The notes: generated by a model from the letters alone, not told the origin. Counted from the first letter of the stretch, positions 25,589 through 35,481 are shown. The stretch: DNA of 64,000 bases from Celeribacter ethanolicus (GCF_001550095.1 NZ_LRUC01000006.1:62001-126000); one strand, 5' to 3'. Translations and numbers: made by a program.

Positions 25589-27046
25589 ATGCGATTTCTC
25601 CGCCGTTCCCTGATCGGACTTTTCCTCACAGCCGCCACGCTCGCTCTGCTCGCAGGGGCCGGATATAAGGTCAGCTCCGCACTCGAGGCGCGCCGCGCCG
25701 CCGAGGCCATGCCGCCGCAGGCCCGTGAGCGGCAGTTCGCAGTCAATGTCACCGAGGTGCGCCCGGAGCGCATCGTGCCGGTGTTGACGAGCTATGGCGA
25801 AGTGTCCGCGCGGCGCAGTCTCGAACTGCGCGCGCCGGAGGCCGGGCGGATTGTGGACCTCTCCGAGGCGTTCGAGGAAGGCGGCGTGGTCAAGGCCGGT
25901 GACGTGATCCTGAAAATCGACACGGCGGATGCCGAGGCGGCGGTGCGGGTGTCGGAGGCCGATCTGCTGGAGGCCGAGGCCGATCTGCGCGAGGCCGAAC
26001 GTGCCAAAGACATCGCCGCAGACGATCTCGCGGCGGCTCAGGCGCAGCTCGATCTGCGCAAGGCCGCGCTCGACCGGCAACAGGGGCTGTTCGACCGTGG
26101 GGTCGGTTCCGCGGCCTCGCTTGAAGAGGCCGCACTGTCGCATGCCGCTGCGGGACAATCCGTGCTGTCGAAACGTCAGGCGCTTGCCGACAAGGAAGCC
26201 GCTGTGGACAGTGCCAGAACCGCCGTGCTGCGGGCGGAGATCGACCTCGACGAGGTGAAGCGCACGCTTGAGGACATGACGGTTACGGCGGCGTTCGACG
26301 GGGTGCTGAGCGATGTGTCCGGCGCGCTGGGCACGCTTTTGAGCAACAACGAACAATTCGCGACCCTGATTGCGCCGGAGGAGCTGGAGGTCGCGTTCCG
26401 CATTTCCACCGAACAATATGCCCGTCTGGTTCAGGATCGGGGCGCGTTGCCGCAGATGGAGGTCACGGTGACGCTCGACGTGGCGGGGCTTGCGCTGTCG
26501 GCCAAGGGGCAGGTGGTGCGCGAAAGCGCCGCCGTAGCAACGGGGCAGAGCGGGCGCACGCTTTACGCCCGTCTCGAAGAGGCACCGGGGTTTCGGCCCG
26601 GCGATTTCGTCACGGTTCAGCTCGAGGAGCCTGAACTTTCCGACGTGGCGCTTGTGCCCGCGACTGCCGTGGCGGCGAACGAGACCGTTCTGGCCGTCAC
26701 GGAGCAGAGCCGCCTGGAGGAGATCCCGGGGCCGGTGCTGCGGCGGCAGGGCGATCATGTGATCATCGGCGCGGAGGCGCTCGCCGGGCGTCAGATCGTG
26801 GCCGAACGCACCCCGCTTCTGGGGGCGGGAATCCGGGTCAAGGTGAATGGCGCGGACCCCTCCGCCGCAGGGGCTGGCGTGGAGATGGTCGCGTTGAGCG
26901 ACGAACGCCGCGCCGCGCTGATCGCATTCGTATCGGGCAACACGAAGATGCCCGAAGAGATGCGCACGCGCGTGCTGGAACAGCTCGCGGCCGAAAAAGT
27001 GCCTGCCGATCTTCTGGAGCGGCTTGAACAGCGGATGGGGAGCTGA
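25589..27046 (+). CDS. RND efflux periplasmic adaptor (membrane fusion protein)
   Basis: 485-residue HlyD/AcrA-type adaptor. One N-terminal membrane segment (about 6-26) and then the usual order: lipoyl half (ELRAPEAGRIVDLSEAFEEG), a long alpha-helical hairpin with Ala/Glu repeats (roughly residues 110-220), the second lipoyl half (VTAAFDGVLSDVSGALGTLL), and beta-barrel and membrane-proximal domains. An extra C-terminal helical extension of about 60 residues follows. Only 5 bp before the pump gene, so coupled. No outer-membrane channel gene is nearby. Confidence 0.9.
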   Translation: MRFLRRSLIGLFLTAATLALLAGAGYKVSSALEARRAAEAMPPQARERQFAVNVTEVRPERIVPVLTSYGEVSARRSLELRAPEAGRIVDLSEAFEEGGVVKAGDVILKIDTADAEAAVRVSEADLLEAEADLREAERAKDIAADDLAAAQAQLDLRKAALDRQQGLFDRGVGSAASLEEAALSHAAAGQSVLSKRQALADKEAAVDSARTAVLRAEIDLDEVKRTLEDMTVTAAFDGVLSDVSGALGTLLSNNEQFATLIAPEELEVAFRISTEQYARLVQDRGALPQMEVTVTLDVAGLALSAKGQVVRESAAVATGQSGRTLYARLEEAPGFRPGDFVTVQLEEPELSDVALVPATAVAANETVLAVTEQSRLEEIPGPVLRRQGDHVIIGAEALAGRQIVAERTPLLGAGIRVKVNGADPSAAGAGVEMVALSDERRAALIAFVSGNTKMPEEMRTRVLEQLAAEKVPADLLERLEQRMGS

Positions 27047-27051
27047 GCCCC

Positions 27052-30000
27052 ATGAGTGCGCGCAGCCTTGTGAATGCCAGGGGCCTCCTGTCCTATTTCA
27101 CCCGCCACCGGACGGCGGCGAACCTCGTGCTGGTGCTGCTTCTGGCGGCGGGGCTTGCCTCCCTGCCGAAGATGCGGTCGCAGTTCTTCCCGGATGTGGT
27201 GGTCGACACCGTGCGGGTCTCCGTCGCCTGGGAGGGCGCGGGGCCGGAGGATGTCGACAGCGCCATCGTGCAGTTGCTCGAGCCGACGCTGATCGCGGTC
27301 GAGGGCGTGCTGGAAAGCAGCGCCACCTCGATCGAGGGGCGGGGCAACATCACGCTGGAATTCGAACCGGGCTGGGATATCCAGCGCGCTGCCGACGATG
27401 TGAACGCCGCCCTCGACACCGTGACCGACCTGCCCGAGGGCGCGGACGATCCGGTGGTGCAATGGGGCGGTTGGACCGACAGCGTGACGGATGTGGCGAT
27501 CACCGGCCCGGTGGGGCTGGACCAATTGGCTCGGTTTGCCGATGAACTCGTGGCGCGGCTCTTTGCCAAGGGCGTGACGCGGACGACGATTTCCGGGGTC
27601 GCGGCGCCCGAGACCATCGTCGAAGTGCCGACCCTGAGCCTGATCGAACACGACATTTCCATGGCGGAGATCGCCAGCGCGATTGCCGCCGAGGCGGACA
27701 CCAGTCCTGCGGGCAGCGTTGGCTCCGGTGGCGCACGGGTGCGTGCGGGCGTGGAAAAGCGCGATGCGGCGGATATCGCGGGGATCGTGCTGCGGACCAA
27801 TGACGACGGTTCGAAACTGACCATCGGCGACGTGGCGCAGATTCGCGTCGAGGGCGTGGATCGCAAAGAGGCGTTCTTCGTCGGCGACAATCCGGCGGTC
27901 TCGGTGCAGGTCGCGCGGTCGGATCAGGGCGATTCCATTGAGATTCAGGGCATCGTCGAGGATGTCACCGCCGAAATGGTCTCGACCCTGCCCGAAGGTG
28001 TGAGCCTCGATCTTTACCGCACCCGGGCAGAGTCGATCCAGGCGCGGCTCGATCTCTTGCTGTCGAACGGGGCGATGGGACTTGGGCTTGTCCTCGTGCT
28101 GCTGTTCCTGTTCCTGAACGCGCGCACCGCGATCTGGGTGGCGGCGGGGATTCCGGTGGCGATGCTGTCTGCGATTGCGCTGATGTATGCCGCCGGCATC
28201 ACCATCAACATGATTTCGCTGTTCGCGCTGATCATCACGCTGGGCATCGTGGTCGATGACGCCATCGTCGTGGGTGAACATGCCGATTTTCGCGTCAGGC
28301 GGCTGGGCGAGAGCGCTGTCGAAGCCTCGGAGAATGCGGCGAAGCGGATGTTCGCGCCGGTGTTTTCCTCGACCATCACCACGATCATCGCCTTTCTCGG
28401 GCTGACGGCCATTTCGGGCCGGTTCGGGGACATGATCTCCGACATTCCCTTCACGGTCATCGTGGTGCTGATTGCGTCCCTGATGGAATGTTTCATCATC
28501 CTGCCCAATCACCTCAGCCATTCTTTGGCGGCCCATGCGAAAACCCATTGGTACGACTGGCCGTCACGGCAGGTCGACAAAGGGTTTCGGGTGTTCCGCG
28601 AACGGCTGTTCCGGCCAGTGGTCACCTGGTCGATTCGTCTGCGCTATCCGGTGGTGGCCATGGGCATTCTCCTGTTGATGACACAAGTGTCGCTTTTGAT
28701 CTCGGGACAGGTGCAATGGCGTTTCTTCAACTCCCCGGAGCAGCCGGTGATCAGCGGCAATATCGCCATGGCTCCGACCGCCGTGCGTAGCGACACGCTG
28801 GCGATGTTGCAGGAATTGCAGCGGGCGACCGATGCGGTCGCGGCGCGTTACGAAGAGGACTACGGCACCAACCCGCTGGCCTATGCGGTGGCGCAGATCG
28901 GATCGAACGCCGGGCGGGGCCTGTCGGGGACGAGCACCAAGGAAGATTATCAACTGGGCGGCATCACCATCGAACTGATCGACGCCGATCTGCGGCCCTA
29001 TTCTTCCGTGGCCTTCGTCACCGATCTTCAGGAAGAGGTGGTCAACCATCCGCTTGCCGAAACCGTGTCCTTCCGGCGCGGGCGGTTCGGACCGGGGGGC
29101 GATGCCATCGACGTCGATCTCTATGGTGCGGATTCGGTGACGCTCAAGGCGGCGGCCGAGGCACTCAAGCTGCGGCTTGGGCAATTCGCGGAGGTCTCGG
29201 CGCTTGAGGACAACCTGTCCTACGACAAGGAGGAGATGGTTCTCGAACTGACGCCGCAGGGTGAGGCACTCGGTTTCAACATCAACGATCTGGGCAGCGT
29301 TCTGGCCCATCGTCTCGGCGGGATCGAGGCGGCGACCTATCCTTCGGGCATCCGCACGGCAACGATTCAGGTGGAGCTGCCGGAAGAAGACCTGACCGCC
29401 GATTTCCTGAGCCGGACCCGGATGCGCACGGCGTCTGGCGCCTATGTGCCGTTGTCGGACATCGTGACGGTGACGCGCACGACCGGATTTTCGACCATCC
29501 GGCGCGAAAACGGGCTTCGGATCATTTCCGTCACCGGCGACATGAGCGAGGACAACGCCGCGCGCGCCAGTGAAATTCAGGACGAGATCACCAATGAGAT
29601 CCTGCCGGAGATCGACGAAACCTTCGGCGTGACCCATCGGATTTCCGGCCTCTCGGAACAGGAAAACCGCTTTCTCTCCGATGCGGTTCTGGGGCTCGCC
29701 GGGGTGCTTCTGGGCATTTACCTGACGCTCGCATGGATTTTCTCGAGCTGGACGCGCCCCGTGGTGGTGATGTCGGTCATTCCCTTCGGGTTGATCGGGG
29801 CGATTCATGGCCATGCGATCTGGGATGTGCCGCTGTCGATGTTCTCCGTCGTCGGCCTCATCGGCATGACCGGGATCATCATCAACGACTCGATCGTTCT
29901 GGTGTCGACCGTGGACGAATATGCCTATGAGCGCGGTCTCGTGCCCGCGATGATCGACGCGGCGGTGGACCGGTTGCGGCCCGTGATGCTGACCACGCTG

Positions 30001-30429
30001 ACCACGGTTCTGGGGCTTGCTCCCTTGCTCTACGAGACCTCCGCCGATGCGCAGTTTCTCAAGCCGACGGTGATCACGCTGGCTTACGGGTTGGGCTTTG
30101 GCATGGTCATCGTTCTGGTGATGGTGCCCGCCATCCTGGCGATGCAGCTCGATGTCGGGCGGCAGGTGGCGGCGTTTCGCCGTGGCCTGCGCCATCCCAA
30201 ACGCAGCGGTGTGGTGGGTAAGGTCCTGATCGGTGCAACTGCGTTTGCCGTATTGTGGTTCGCGCTGACCGTCGGGCCTGTGGTCCTGCCCGGCATGCTG
30301 CCCGCGCTCTTTGACGTCACGGGATTTGCCGCCGCACTTGGGCTGTTCCTTCTGGGGCTCCTGGTGGTGTTCTCGGCGATCTATGCGGTTCTTGCCGTGA
30401 CATCCCACCGCGGACATGAGGTCGCTTGA
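27052..30429 (+). CDS. RND efflux transporter permease (AcrB/HAE1-like)
   Basis: 1125-residue inner-membrane pump expected to export drugs or hydrophobic compounds using the proton gradient. The hallmark GIVVDDAIVVGEH, with two Asp in the fourth membrane segment, is present, as are two large periplasmic loops and the C-terminal half with GMTGIIINDSIVL. It is about 70-90 residues longer than typical pumps; the extra is C-terminal and carries two more hydrophobic segments (near 1060-1080 and 1090-1115). Substrate unknown. Confidence 0.92.
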   Translation: MSARSLVNARGLLSYFTRHRTAANLVLVLLLAAGLASLPKMRSQFFPDVVVDTVRVSVAWEGAGPEDVDSAIVQLLEPTLIAVEGVLESSATSIEGRGNITLEFEPGWDIQRAADDVNAALDTVTDLPEGADDPVVQWGGWTDSVTDVAITGPVGLDQLARFADELVARLFAKGVTRTTISGVAAPETIVEVPTLSLIEHDISMAEIASAIAAEADTSPAGSVGSGGARVRAGVEKRDAADIAGIVLRTNDDGSKLTIGDVAQIRVEGVDRKEAFFVGDNPAVSVQVARSDQGDSIEIQGIVEDVTAEMVSTLPEGVSLDLYRTRAESIQARLDLLLSNGAMGLGLVLVLLFLFLNARTAIWVAAGIPVAMLSAIALMYAAGITINMISLFALIITLGIVVDDAIVVGEHADFRVRRLGESAVEASENAAKRMFAPVFSSTITTIIAFLGLTAISGRFGDMISDIPFTVIVVLIASLMECFIILPNHLSHSLAAHAKTHWYDWPSRQVDKGFRVFRERLFRPVVTWSIRLRYPVVAMGILLLMTQVSLLISGQVQWRFFNSPEQPVISGNIAMAPTAVRSDTLAMLQELQRATDAVAARYEEDYGTNPLAYAVAQIGSNAGRGLSGTSTKEDYQLGGITIELIDADLRPYSSVAFVTDLQEEVVNHPLAETVSFRRGRFGPGGDAIDVDLYGADSVTLKAAAEALKLRLGQFAEVSALEDNLSYDKEEMVLELTPQGEALGFNINDLGSVLAHRLGGIEAATYPSGIRTATIQVELPEEDLTADFLSRTRMRTASGAYVPLSDIVTVTRTTGFSTIRRENGLRIISVTGDMSEDNAARASEIQDEITNEILPEIDETFGVTHRISGLSEQENRFLSDAVLGLAGVLLGIYLTLAWIFSSWTRPVVVMSVIPFGLIGAIHGHAIWDVPLSMFSVVGLIGMTGIIINDSIVLVSTVDEYAYERGLVPAMIDAAVDRLRPVMLTTLTTVLGLAPLLYETSADAQFLKPTVITLAYGLGFGMVIVLVMVPAILAMQLDVGRQVAAFRRGLRHPKRSGVVGKVLIGATAFAVLWFALTVGPVVLPGMLPALFDVTGFAAALGLFLLGLLVVFSAIYAVLAVTSHRGHEVA

Positions 30430-30442
30430 GACCGTCGCGGGC

Positions 30443-31237
30443 TCAGTTCCCGGAGCAGCCCTGCGCCTCATAGGCGCTGCCACGGCCGATCACGGTGATT
30501 GTCAGTTGCGAGCGGTCGATGAAGAAGGGCTGGGCATCCGAGGGCACGAGATCGCTTTCGACCTGGACCTTGCCGCCGGTCCGGGCAAGCTCGGCTTCCG
30601 ACACCCAGACGGAGCGGTCGGGATGTTCGATCACCGCGACCTCGTAGGGGCCAAGCTCCGGGACAGACATATCGACGGACACGCGCATGCCATCGGAGAT
30701 CGGCGCCGCCTTGCAGGTGGCGTTGATGACGCGTTTCGGCTGATCGGCCAGAGCGCTTTCGATTTCGGCGCGCGCACCGTTCGGCCCCCCGGGCGTGAGT
30801 GTCGCGTCGAGCGTGGCCTGAAGCGGCATGCAGATGTCCTTGCACACGCCAAGATCCATCGTGCCCGACAGGCGAATGTCGCCATTTCCTTCGGGGATCA
30901 GCTCGATCGGCAGGATCAGTTCATGCTCATAGCCCAGATACCACATGCCATTCTCGGAAAAGAGTTCGGGCACCGGCCAGTGCAAATCCATCCGGGCAAG
31001 GTTCTCGGACCCGCTCAGTTCGAATGTCGGCGGAATGCCGGTCTCGCCTGGGGTGCGCCAGTAGGTATGCCAGCCCGGGGCAAGCTGCACCCGGATCGCG
31101 GCCATGCGGTGACCGTTGTCCATCTGCCATCCGGGCAGAATGTCGATCCGGGCCATATCCGCCGGGTCCTGCGCCAGGGCAGGAGCGGTCAGACCAAGGA
31201 AGAGGGCGGAGGCGAGAGGGGCAAGGGATCGGATCAT
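30443..31237 (-). CDS. secreted DsbD alpha-domain-like protein
   Basis: 264 residues with a signal peptide (about 1-22, cut after APALA). The body matches the periplasmic N-terminal DsbD/ScsB-like domain: APGWHTYWRTPGETGIPP, and the Cys pair in DLGVCKDICMP (CxxxC) that passes electrons. It lacks the membrane DsbD part, so it may receive electrons from a separate CcdA or serve copper-tolerance thiol chemistry as ScsB does. Convergent with the RND gene 13 bp away. Confidence 0.82.
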   Translation of the reverse strand: MIRSLAPLASALFLGLTAPALAQDPADMARIDILPGWQMDNGHRMAAIRVQLAPGWHTYWRTPGETGIPPTFELSGSENLARMDLHWPVPELFSENGMWYLGYEHELILPIELIPEGNGDIRLSGTMDLGVCKDICMPLQATLDATLTPGGPNGARAEIESALADQPKRVINATCKAAPISDGMRVSVDMSVPELGPYEVAVIEHPDRSVWVSEAELARTGGKVQVESDLVPSDAQPFFIDRSQLTITVIGRGSAYEAQGCSGN

Positions 31238-31401
31238 ATGTCCGATATAGGCAGGCAGGGGCGTGCCGCAAACTCACATTTGGACGATCCCGGTGTGATC
31301 GCGCATCTGTGTTGCCGCAGGAGCGCGACTGGGGCAGTGAAATCGTCGCTTTCGTCGCGCGAAGCCTTGCACCCCGGCGCGTCATGCGGTGAGGTGGGGG
31401 C

Positions 31402-31971
31402 ATGAAAGCTCAATCGTCTGACCTCACCGGAAAACTTCTCATCGCGATGCCCGGCATCGGCGACCCGCGTTTCGACGGCGCGGTGGTGTTCATGTGTGCG
31501 CATTCCGAGGAAGGCGCGATGGGGCTGATGATCAACAAGGTGTCGCAGGAAATTTCCGTCTCCGATGTGTTTTCCCAGCTCGAGATTCGCGCTACCCCGG
31601 ATATGCGCCCCCTGCCGGTGCATTTCGGCGGACCGGTCGAGGTGGGGCGGGGATTCGTGCTGCACAGCACGGATTACGACGCCGATCACGCCTCGATGGA
31701 CGTGGGGCCGGGCTATGCCATGACCGCCTCGCGCGAGATTCTGCGCGACATGGCGCGCGGGGACGGGCCGGCCGAGCGGCTCTTGTGCCTCGGCTATGCC
31801 GGTTGGGGGCCGGGGCAGCTCGAGGGCGAGATCGGGCAAAACGGCTGGCTCAGCTGCGATGCGACGACTGAGATCGTGTTCCATACGCCCGATGCTCAGA
31901 AATGGCAGGCTGCGCTCCTGTCGCTGGGGGTGAGCCCGGCGCTTTTGTCGGCGGATGCCGGGCGGGCGTGA
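31402..31971 (+). CDS. YqgE/AlgH family protein (UPF0301)
   Basis: 189 residues. Family opening LTGKLLIAMPGIGDPRFDGAVV, then EEGAMGLMINK and FGGPVEVGRGFVLHS, and CLGYAGWGPGQLEGEI. Cytoplasmic, function not established. Divergent from the DsbD-like gene across 164 bp that probably hold both promoters. Confidence 0.93.
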   Translation: MKAQSSDLTGKLLIAMPGIGDPRFDGAVVFMCAHSEEGAMGLMINKVSQEISVSDVFSQLEIRATPDMRPLPVHFGGPVEVGRGFVLHSTDYDADHASMDVGPGYAMTASREILRDMARGDGPAERLLCLGYAGWGPGQLEGEIGQNGWLSCDATTEIVFHTPDAQKWQAALLSLGVSPALLSADAGRA

Positions 31972-32058
31972 CGCAGCGTTCGGGTTGGGCCTGCGATCCG
32001 GCTTCGCTACTCTGAGGACCAAGTTGCAGAACCGTCTGCGCCTGACGAGGAGACAGCC

Positions 32059-33768
32059 ATGACCTATCGCGCCCCGGTTTCGGATTATCAGTTCATTTTC
32101 GACCAGATCGTCGATTTCACGGCTGTGCTCGACAGCAGCCCCTTCGAAGAGGTCGACGCGGACACGGTCTCGGCGATTCTCGAAGAGGCGGGCAAGCTTG
32201 CGAGCGATGTGATCGCACCGCTGGATCGCGGTGGCGATCTGACGCCTGCCGCGCTTGTGGATGGGGTGGTCAGGACCTCGCCGGGCTTTGCCGCGGCCCA
32301 TGGCCAGATCGCGGAGGGCGGCTGGATCGGTATGCTGGCGCAGCCGGAGAATGGCGGGATGGGGCTGCCGCTGAGCGTGGCGACGGCGATCAACGAGATG
32401 ATGTCGGGCGGCTGCCTGTCGCTGTCGTTGCAACCGCTGATGACGCAGGGCCAGATCGAGGCGCTGGAGCATCACGCCTCCGATGCGATCAAGGAGCTTT
32501 ATATCCCGAAACTCATCTCCGGCGAATGGACCGGCACGATGAACCTGACGGAGCCGGGGGCCGGTTCGGATGTCGGCGCGCTTCGGACCAAAGCGGAACG
32601 CAACGACGATGGCTCCTATGCCATCACCGGCCAGAAGATTTTCATCACCTGGGGCGATAACGATTTCTCTGACAACGTCTGTCACCTGGTGCTGGCGCGC
32701 CTGCCCGACGGGGGGGCGGGGACGAAGGGCATTTCGCTCTTCATGGTGCCGAAGATGATCCCGGATGCCGAGGGCAATCCCGGCGCGGCCAACAGCCTCA
32801 AGGTTGTGAGCCTCGAGCACAAGCTGGGCATTCATGGCTCTCCGACCTGTGTGATGCAATATGACGGTGCGACCGGCTGGCTCGTGGGCGAAGAGCATCA
32901 GGGCATGAAATGCATGTTCACCATGATGAACAATGCACGCCTCGGTGTGGGCGTTCAGGGCGTCGGCGTGGCCGAGGCGTCGACGCAAAAGGCGCTGGCC
33001 TATGCCCAGGATCGGGTGCAGGGCAAATCGCCCATCGGCACGGAAAACGGCACGATCATCGACCATGCCGACGTGCGCCGGATGCTGGCCCATATGCGCG
33101 CGGACACCTTTGTGGCGCGCTCGATTGCGCTGGCCTGCGGTGTGGCGCTCGATCTCGGGCGCACCGACCCGGAGCAACAGGCGCGTGGCGCCTTCCTGAT
33201 CCCGATTGCCAAGGCCTTCTCCACCGACATCGGCCATGAAGTGGCCCAGCTCGGCGTGCAGGTGCATGGCGGTATGGGCTATATCGAGGAAACCGGAGCG
33301 GCACAGTATGCCCGCGATGCCCGGATTACCTCGATCTATGAGGGCACCAACGGTATTCAGGCGATGGACCTTGTCGGCCGCAAGCTGATGGACGGCGGCG
33401 AGGCCGGGTTCGCCATTTTGGACGAGATCGAGAGCTTTGCCGAGGCGGCGCGGGCGACCCTGCCGAAACGGGCGATTGCCGTCTGGAATGCCGCCGAGAC
33501 CCTGCGCGAAGGCATGGAGGCGATGCTCGCCCTGCCGATGAACGACCGGTTTGGCGGTGCCGTGCCCTTCCTGCGCGCCTTTGCGCGGGTGTTGGGCGGG
33601 CATTATCACCTCAAGGCGGCGATTGCCGAAGGCGGTGAGGGGCCGCGTTCGCGTCTTGCAGCTTTTTACATCAAACGTATGCTGCCGGAACACGCGGCCC
33701 TGTTGGCGCAGGTGCGCCTTGGGGCCGCGGATATTTACGCCCTGAGCCCAGAGGACCTGACCGCCTGA
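32059..33768 (+). CDS. acyl-CoA dehydrogenase, long DmdC-like type
   Basis: 569 residues, longer than the standard 380-residue enzymes. It has an N-terminal helical cap, the FAD site MNLTEPGAGSDVGALRTKA and FITWGDND, the active-site region ITSIYEGTNGIQAMDL with the base Glu, and an added C-terminal domain of about 120 residues. This build is shared with 3-methylmercaptopropionyl-CoA dehydrogenase DmdC of the DMSP demethylation pathway and its many paralogues in roseobacters. Substrate cannot be fixed here. Electrons would go to ETF and then to the ETF-QO at 39226-40878. Overlaps the next gene by one base. Confidence 0.88.
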   Translation: MTYRAPVSDYQFIFDQIVDFTAVLDSSPFEEVDADTVSAILEEAGKLASDVIAPLDRGGDLTPAALVDGVVRTSPGFAAAHGQIAEGGWIGMLAQPENGGMGLPLSVATAINEMMSGGCLSLSLQPLMTQGQIEALEHHASDAIKELYIPKLISGEWTGTMNLTEPGAGSDVGALRTKAERNDDGSYAITGQKIFITWGDNDFSDNVCHLVLARLPDGGAGTKGISLFMVPKMIPDAEGNPGAANSLKVVSLEHKLGIHGSPTCVMQYDGATGWLVGEEHQGMKCMFTMMNNARLGVGVQGVGVAEASTQKALAYAQDRVQGKSPIGTENGTIIDHADVRRMLAHMRADTFVARSIALACGVALDLGRTDPEQQARGAFLIPIAKAFSTDIGHEVAQLGVQVHGGMGYIEETGAAQYARDARITSIYEGTNGIQAMDLVGRKLMDGGEAGFAILDEIESFAEAARATLPKRAIAVWNAAETLREGMEAMLALPMNDRFGGAVPFLRAFARVLGGHYHLKAAIAEGGEGPRSRLAAFYIKRMLPEHAALLAQVRLGAADIYALSPEDLTA

Positions 33769-34799
33769 TGACTGCCCCGATCCGCACGCCCTTCGAGCCT
33801 CCCGAGATCGGGGGCGTGGTGGAGATCGCCGAAGGCGTTCTTTGGTCGCGCATGCCGCTCCCGGTGCCGCTGGCGCATGTGAATGTGTACGCTTTCGATG
33901 AGGGCGACGGTTGGACCATCGTCGATACGGGTGTCGATACGGGGAAGTCCCGCGCGCTCTGGCAGGCGCTGATCGAGGGGCCGATGGGCGGCAAACCGAT
34001 CCGTCGGGTGATCGTGACGCATCACCATCTCGATCACGTTGGCCTTGCCGGGTGGTTCGTGACGGAGCATGGCGCGGAGCTTGTGACAACGCGGACCTCT
34101 TACCTGATGGCGCGGATGTTGCAGCTCGATGTGCAGGAGGCGCCGACGCCGGAGATGCTCGCGTTTTGGCGCTCCTGTGGCATGAGCCCGGAGATTTATG
34201 AGAAACGCCTCACCGAGCGCCCGTTCAATACTGCCGATGCGGTGCACCCCTTGCCGCTGGGCTATACGCGGATTGTCGACGGGCAGGAGATCGAGCTCGG
34301 CGGGCGCCTCTGGACCGTACGCATGGGGGACGGCCATGCGCCGGAGCACGGGACCTTTTGGTCCGGCGACGGGGAACTGGTGATCGGAGGCGATCAGCTT
34401 CTCGGCTCGATCTCTCCCAATCTCGGGGTTTCCGCCACCGAGCCGATGGCCGATCCGGTGGGCGATTGGCTGCGGTCCTGCGAAAAATTCGTGCCGCATG
34501 CCCGCGACAGTCAGTTGATCCTGACCGGGCACAAACTGCCCTACACCGGGCTGCCCGCACGGCTTCGGCATCTGATCGACAATCACCGCCATGCGCTCGA
34601 ACGCTTGCGTGAAGTGCTGCATGAACCGCGCACGGCCTGCGACTGTTTCGACGTGCTGTTCAAACGGCCGATCAAGGAGGGCGAATATGGCCTTGCGATG
34701 GTCGAGGCCATGGCGCATTGCCGTCATCTCGAGCGGCGCGGCCTTATCACTGGACGAGAGCGGGAGGATGGTGCGATCCTGTGGCAAACAGGAGAGTGA
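33768..34799 (+). CDS. MBL-fold metallo-hydrolase
   Basis: 343-residue metallo-beta-lactamase-fold hydrolase. The zinc motif THHHLDHVG (residues 84-92) is intact, with further His in DGHAPEH and Asp in IGGDQLL. A C-terminal helical domain (DNHRHALERLREVL) resembles the extra winged-helix part of LACTB2-like proteins. Coupled to the acyl-CoA dehydrogenase (TGATG overlap), so a thioesterase or other acyl-CoA hydrolysis step is an attractive but unproven idea. Confidence 0.87.
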   Translation: MTAPIRTPFEPPEIGGVVEIAEGVLWSRMPLPVPLAHVNVYAFDEGDGWTIVDTGVDTGKSRALWQALIEGPMGGKPIRRVIVTHHHLDHVGLAGWFVTEHGAELVTTRTSYLMARMLQLDVQEAPTPEMLAFWRSCGMSPEIYEKRLTERPFNTADAVHPLPLGYTRIVDGQEIELGGRLWTVRMGDGHAPEHGTFWSGDGELVIGGDQLLGSISPNLGVSATEPMADPVGDWLRSCEKFVPHARDSQLILTGHKLPYTGLPARLRHLIDNHRHALERLREVLHEPRTACDCFDVLFKRPIKEGEYGLAMVEAMAHCRHLERRGLITGREREDGAILWQTGE

Positions 34800-34801
34800 G
34801 C

Positions 34802-35290
34802 ATGTCCCAGGGGGATCAGATCCGCACCACCGCCGAGGCGCATGAAGACGCCGCTTTGCCACAGGCTCGGGTGGCCCATGCCGACCCCGGTGCCTGCACC
34901 GCCGAACAGAAACCTCTGCCCGAAGCGGTGGCGCGCAAGCCGCTTGAGGAAAAAAGCCCCGCAGAATGGGCCTATGAGCGCCTTATTCTCTATATCCAGA
35001 ATTTCGAAGAACAGCTCGACAGCGAACATGAGATCGCCATGGGGTTTGCCGGTTCCGACACCGGGGTGCTCCGGATCGAGGGCATCGGCTTTTTCGACCC
35101 GGATATCGTGACGTTTTACGGGATGGACGAGGAGGGGACCAGGACCCAGCTCATCCAGCATGTCACCCAGCTCAACGTCATGTTGCAGGCCATGCCGAAA
35201 CAGACGGAAGACGCGACGCCCGCGCGGATCGGTTTTCGCCTTGCCGCCGACCTGGAACAGGAACTGAACGAGGAACGTCCTGACGGGTGA
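34802..35290 (+). CDS. DUF6173-like cytoplasmic protein
   Basis: 162 residues, no membrane segment. A variable N-terminus (about 45 residues) precedes a conserved-looking core SPAEWAYERLILYIQNFEEQ, IAMGFAGSDTGVLRIEGIGF and GTRTQLIQHVTQLNVML that I recall as DUF6173; assignment is from memory. Starts 2 bp after the MBL gene stop, so it is likely the third gene of that operon. Confidence 0.75.
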   Translation: MSQGDQIRTTAEAHEDAALPQARVAHADPGACTAEQKPLPEAVARKPLEEKSPAEWAYERLILYIQNFEEQLDSEHEIAMGFAGSDTGVLRIEGIGFFDPDIVTFYGMDEEGTRTQLIQHVTQLNVMLQAMPKQTEDATPARIGFRLAADLEQELNEERPDG

Positions 35291-35346
35291 CAGGCGATGA
35301 CGAGTCATCTACCGTGGCGGAAGGCATATAAGGGAGGAACCGCAGA

Positions 35347-35481
35347 ATGTCTGAGCACAAGCATGGGGATATGGATATTTCCGTTCAGGAGAAAACCTTT
35401 GAAGGTTTTGTGAAATGGGCCACCTGGGTCGCGGGTGTGTCCGTTTTTGTTTTGATCATCCTCGCGGTTTTCAATAGTTAA
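35347..35481 (+). CDS. aa3-type cytochrome c oxidase subunit IV
   Basis: 44-residue single-pass membrane protein: short polar N-terminus MSEHKHGDMD, then EKTFEGFVKWATWVAGVSVF and a hydrophobic helix to the C-terminus. This matches the alphaproteobacterial COX4_pro_2 family, the small fourth subunit seen in the aa3 oxidases of Paracoccus and Rhodobacter. GGGAGG lies 12-17 bp upstream of the ATG. The other oxidase subunits are not in the window, which is usual. Confidence 0.85.
   Translation: MSEHKHGDMDISVQEKTFEGFVKWATWVAGVSVFVLIILAVFNS

Noticed and set aside
31234-34089. 951-codon open frame on the - strand
   Set aside because: Runs opposite AlgH, the acyl-CoA dehydrogenase and part of the MBL gene. 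No signal, motif or ribosome site; high Arg/His content.
35296-35309. GATGAC-GA-GTCATC palindrome before the COX IV gene
   Set aside because: Only 6-bp arms; palindromes of this size are expected by chance across 64 kb.
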